DNA of 35,275 nucleotides, from assembly GCA_031289675.1 (NCBI GenBank), contig JAITOZ010000238.1, forward strand, positions 1 to 35,275. The letters run 5' to 3'. How positions within the stretch are numbered: position 1 is the first letter of the stretch; the number at the start of each line of letters is the position of its first letter. This stretch comes from Planctomycetaceae bacterium (GTDB lineage Bacteria; Planctomycetota; Planctomycetia; Pirellulales; Thermoguttaceae). Below the pieces are notes generated by a model. That model was given only the letters and a program-made list of their open reading frames with translations, was not told the DNA's origin and ran no database searches. A program made the translations under genes and the position numbers. Shown here piece by piece: positions 33,757 to 35,275 of this stretch.

Positions 33757-34680
33757 ATGCGAGTAGCGAACAAAACATTTCGTCCAGCCCCTTTTAACTT
33801 CGTTGATTTGGAGGAAAAGGCAGCGGCTTACCTTGCCCAAGTGAAGACGCAAGCCCTGCAACTTGCCGAAGATGCACGCACCGAAGCCGCCCGTGTTCGG
33901 GAACAGTTAATCAAGGAGCGGGAAAAAATTACTCTTGATATCGAACAGTCCCGCTCAAAAGCCCGGCAGGAAGCCGAAACGCTGCGGAAACAATTAGATA
34001 CGCTGAATCAAAAATTGCAAACAGAAGAAGATAATTTTGCGAAGCGGAAAGAACAACTCGAAGTAGAAGCGGTGAATTTGAAATCACAGTTAAAACAGAA
34101 CGAAGACCTTGCGCGGAAGACCGGTTATGAAGACGGTAAAAAACTCGGTTACGATGAAGGACACGCCAAAGGTTATGCTGACGGCGAATTACAGGCGAAT
34201 GTCGATTACAATGACCGGCTGCAGCGGGAGGCGGAGTTGCAGATAGCGGCAAAGTTGGAAACGCTTATGCCGGCGGTGTCGTCAATGGTCGAACAGTTGG
34301 CAGCGTCAAAGGAATCGTTTTTGCAGCGTTGGGAAAACAGTGCGGTTCGGGTTGCGGTTTCGATAGCGGAAAAGGCGGTGAGCGAGCAATTACCGATGAT
34401 GCCGAATGTTCCGCTGCATTTGCTTCGGGAAGCGTTGGAACTGGGGGCGGGGAGTACATCAATGCGGATACGGCTTAATCGGGACGATTATGCAGCGATG
34501 CGCGGACACGTTGAAATGTTTGTTAAGGAGATAATGCGTACGGTACCGGCGGACATATTGCCGGACGATTTGGTATCGGCGGGCGGCTGCATATTAGAAA
34601 CGTCTTACGGAGTGATTGACAACCGCATTGAAAAGCGTCTTGGACGGATAGCGGAGGAGTTGATTCCGGCGGATAATTGA
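33757..34680 (+). CDS. fliH: flagellar assembly protein FliH
   Basis: The 307-residue product has a long coiled coil (about 18-125), the FliH/YscL glycine repeat with GxxxG steps (GYEDGKKLGYDEGHAKGYAD, about 126-145), then the C-terminal domain that binds the FliI ATPase (about 165-300). FliH holds the export ATPase at the base of the flagellum. fliI, which often follows, is not here; instead come a promoter and a tRNA gene. It follows fliG by two bases. Confidence 0.88.
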   Translation: MRVANKTFRPAPFNFVDLEEKAAAYLAQVKTQALQLAEDARTEAARVREQLIKEREKITLDIEQSRSKARQEAETLRKQLDTLNQKLQTEEDNFAKRKEQLEVEAVNLKSQLKQNEDLARKTGYEDGKKLGYDEGHAKGYADGELQANVDYNDRLQREAELQIAAKLETLMPAVSSMVEQLAASKESFLQRWENSAVRVAVSIAEKAVSEQLPMMPNVPLHLLREALELGAGSTSMRIRLNRDDYAAMRGHVEMFVKEIMRTVPADILPDDLVSAGGCILETSYGVIDNRIEKRLGRIAEELIPADN

Positions 34681-34704
34681 CATTGAGCGATTAGCCGTTA
34701 TAAT
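34677..34704 (+). promoter_or_regulatory. near-consensus sigma-70 promoter of tRNA-Pro
   Basis: Perfect TTGACA (34677-34682) and TATAAT (34699-34704) are 16 bases apart. The -35 box overlaps the fliH stop codon. It should drive the tRNA gene strongly. Confidence 0.75.
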
Positions 34705-34710
34705 GGCAGC

Positions 34711-34746
34711 AGCAAGGTGTTGGGTGGTAGCAAGGTGTTGGGTGGT
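34711..34746 (+). repeat. 18-base tandem repeat in the tRNA leader
   Basis: AGCAAGGTGTTGGGTGGT occurs twice in a row, perfectly, between the promoter and the tRNA. It begins at about the expected transcription start, so it would lie in the 5' leader removed by RNase P. Confidence 0.85.
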
Positions 34747-34761
34747 AGGGTGTGTGGGTTT

Positions 34762-34837
34762 CGGGGCGTGGCGCAGCCTGGTTTAGCGCGTCTGACTGGG
34801 GGTCAGAAGGTCGCAGGTTCAAATCCTGTCGCCCCGA
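34762..34837 (+). tRNA. tRNA-Pro (anticodon GGG)
   Basis: The acceptor arms CGGGGCG (34762-34768) and CGCCCCG (34830-34836) pair fully, with discriminator A. The anticodon arm is TCTGA-CTGGGGG-TCAGA, so bases 34-36 are GGG, reading CCC/CCU codons. The T arm is GCAGG-TTCAAAT-CCTGT. No CCA is encoded; it would be added later. Confidence 0.96.
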
Positions 34838-34844
34838 ATGGCAA

Positions 34845-34879
34845 AAAACACCATAAAACTCCTTGTTTTATGGTGTTTT
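34845..34879 (+). terminator. rho-independent terminator after tRNA-Pro
   Basis: AAAACACCATAAAAC (34845-34859) and GTTTTATGGTGTTTT (34865-34879) form a perfect 15-pair stem with loop TCCTT, followed by a T-rich stretch. It starts eight bases after the tRNA. Confidence 0.85.
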
Positions 34880-35275
34880 GTCTTGTTCACTCTTTTTTGT
34901 TTTTTGTTTTGTATTGTGTTAAATAGTGCAACTTTGTACAATAAAGTTTCATTTTTTAGTGCAACTTTTAGTGCAACGCTAGGGCAGATGGGAACACTGA
35001 TACGAACGTGGAAAACGATACCGATACCGGCTACGGTCGAATCAAAAAAACCACAAAACCTGACCGGAGACGGTTTACAACGATTTTGCTTCTCCGCCGG
35101 AATGAAAATGGTTTGCACAGTAAAAGCCTCAAACGTTTTCGTTATTGGTTCACAGACAATTCACGGCTTTTTTGTTTGAAAAATCCGTGAAGCCGCAAAT
35201 TGCCGTTTTCGGTTATTTCCAGTAACGAAAAAGAATTGTTCTTCAAACCGGAACCTTCAATCATTGCTGAAATTG
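34880..35275. other. repeat-bearing stretch, possible remains of an integration site
   Basis: No clear gene is seen. AGTGCAAC occurs three times in the same orientation (34925, 34958, 34970), the first two followed by TTT. A piece at about 34988-35050 reads MGTLIRTWKTIPIPA, and a second frame gives SKSLKRFRYWFTD (about 35127-35165), faintly like the N-terminus of a tyrosine recombinase split by a frameshift. This is a weak reading. The window ends here. Confidence 0.3.

Noticed and set aside
34838-35179. 113-residue reading frame starting right after the tRNA
   Set aside because: Its start lies beside the terminator hairpin and the first 50 residues come from T-rich DNA, giving a false membrane-like segment.
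1-35275. CRISPR array
   Set aside because: No set of regularly spaced identical repeats was seen; repeats present are tandem without spacers or single inverted pairs.

Overview
The window looks like a chromosomal segment of a planctomycete, probably a gut- or sediment-type relative of the Pirellulales. This is an inference from gene content: a planctomycete-style HU protein (MTKKDIV start), a DUF1080/3-keto-disaccharide hydrolase, a sodium/solute symporter, an exosortase beside a Wzz/BY-kinase, an RNI-type leucine-rich-repeat protein, and a flgC-fliE-fliF-fliG-fliH block with very divergent proteins. Base composition is moderate, many genes lack a strong Shine-Dalgarno sequence, and near-consensus sigma-70 promoters can be read in several places.

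Layout. 1-3.5 kb: a secreted gluzincin-like protein, an HU protein, a small lipoprotein and a membrane-anchored HtrA protease. 3.7-7.3 kb (minus strand): a tight run csrA - PH-like membrane protein - small conserved protein - hisS - tatD - exbD. 7.4-10.2 kb (minus): an EamA transporter with a frameshift, a lone cheW with a readable promoter, and an NRDE/TANGO2-like protein. 10.4-12.7 kb (plus): an ExeA-type AAA ATPase. 12.65-13.3 kb holds no gene but folds into many strong hairpins, several with UUCG or GUAA loops in the plus sense, and is a candidate structured RNA. 13.9-20.2 kb (minus): an IorB-like subunit, a Wzz/BY-kinase, an exosortase and a REC-GGDEF-CBS diguanylate cyclase, together suggesting surface polysaccharide export, protein sorting and c-di-GMP control. 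20.4-23.9 kb: a sodium/solute symporter and a leucine-rich-repeat protein.

23.9-29.2 kb: a block with a secreted protein, a DUF1080 protein and a PilM/GspL-like protein, flanked by decayed, oppositely oriented IS630 remnants; an IS1595 (ISXO2-like) remnant lies beside the left one. 29.2-34.7 kb: the flagellar basal-body cluster flgC, fliE, fliF, an unnamed gene, fliG, fliH. 34.7-35.3 kb: a promoter, tRNA-Pro(GGG), a strong hairpin terminator, and a repeat-bearing stretch that may be an old integration site.

The most notable finding is in the flagellar cluster. Between fliF and fliG sits a soluble, charged 298-residue protein whose C-terminus copies the FliG-binding tail of the adjacent FliF, almost identically at DNA level (41 of 42 bases). 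The FliG next to it is short and seems to lack the ARM-C/MFVF segment and the usual acidic torque pair. Together they suggest a non-canonical MS-ring/C-ring junction.
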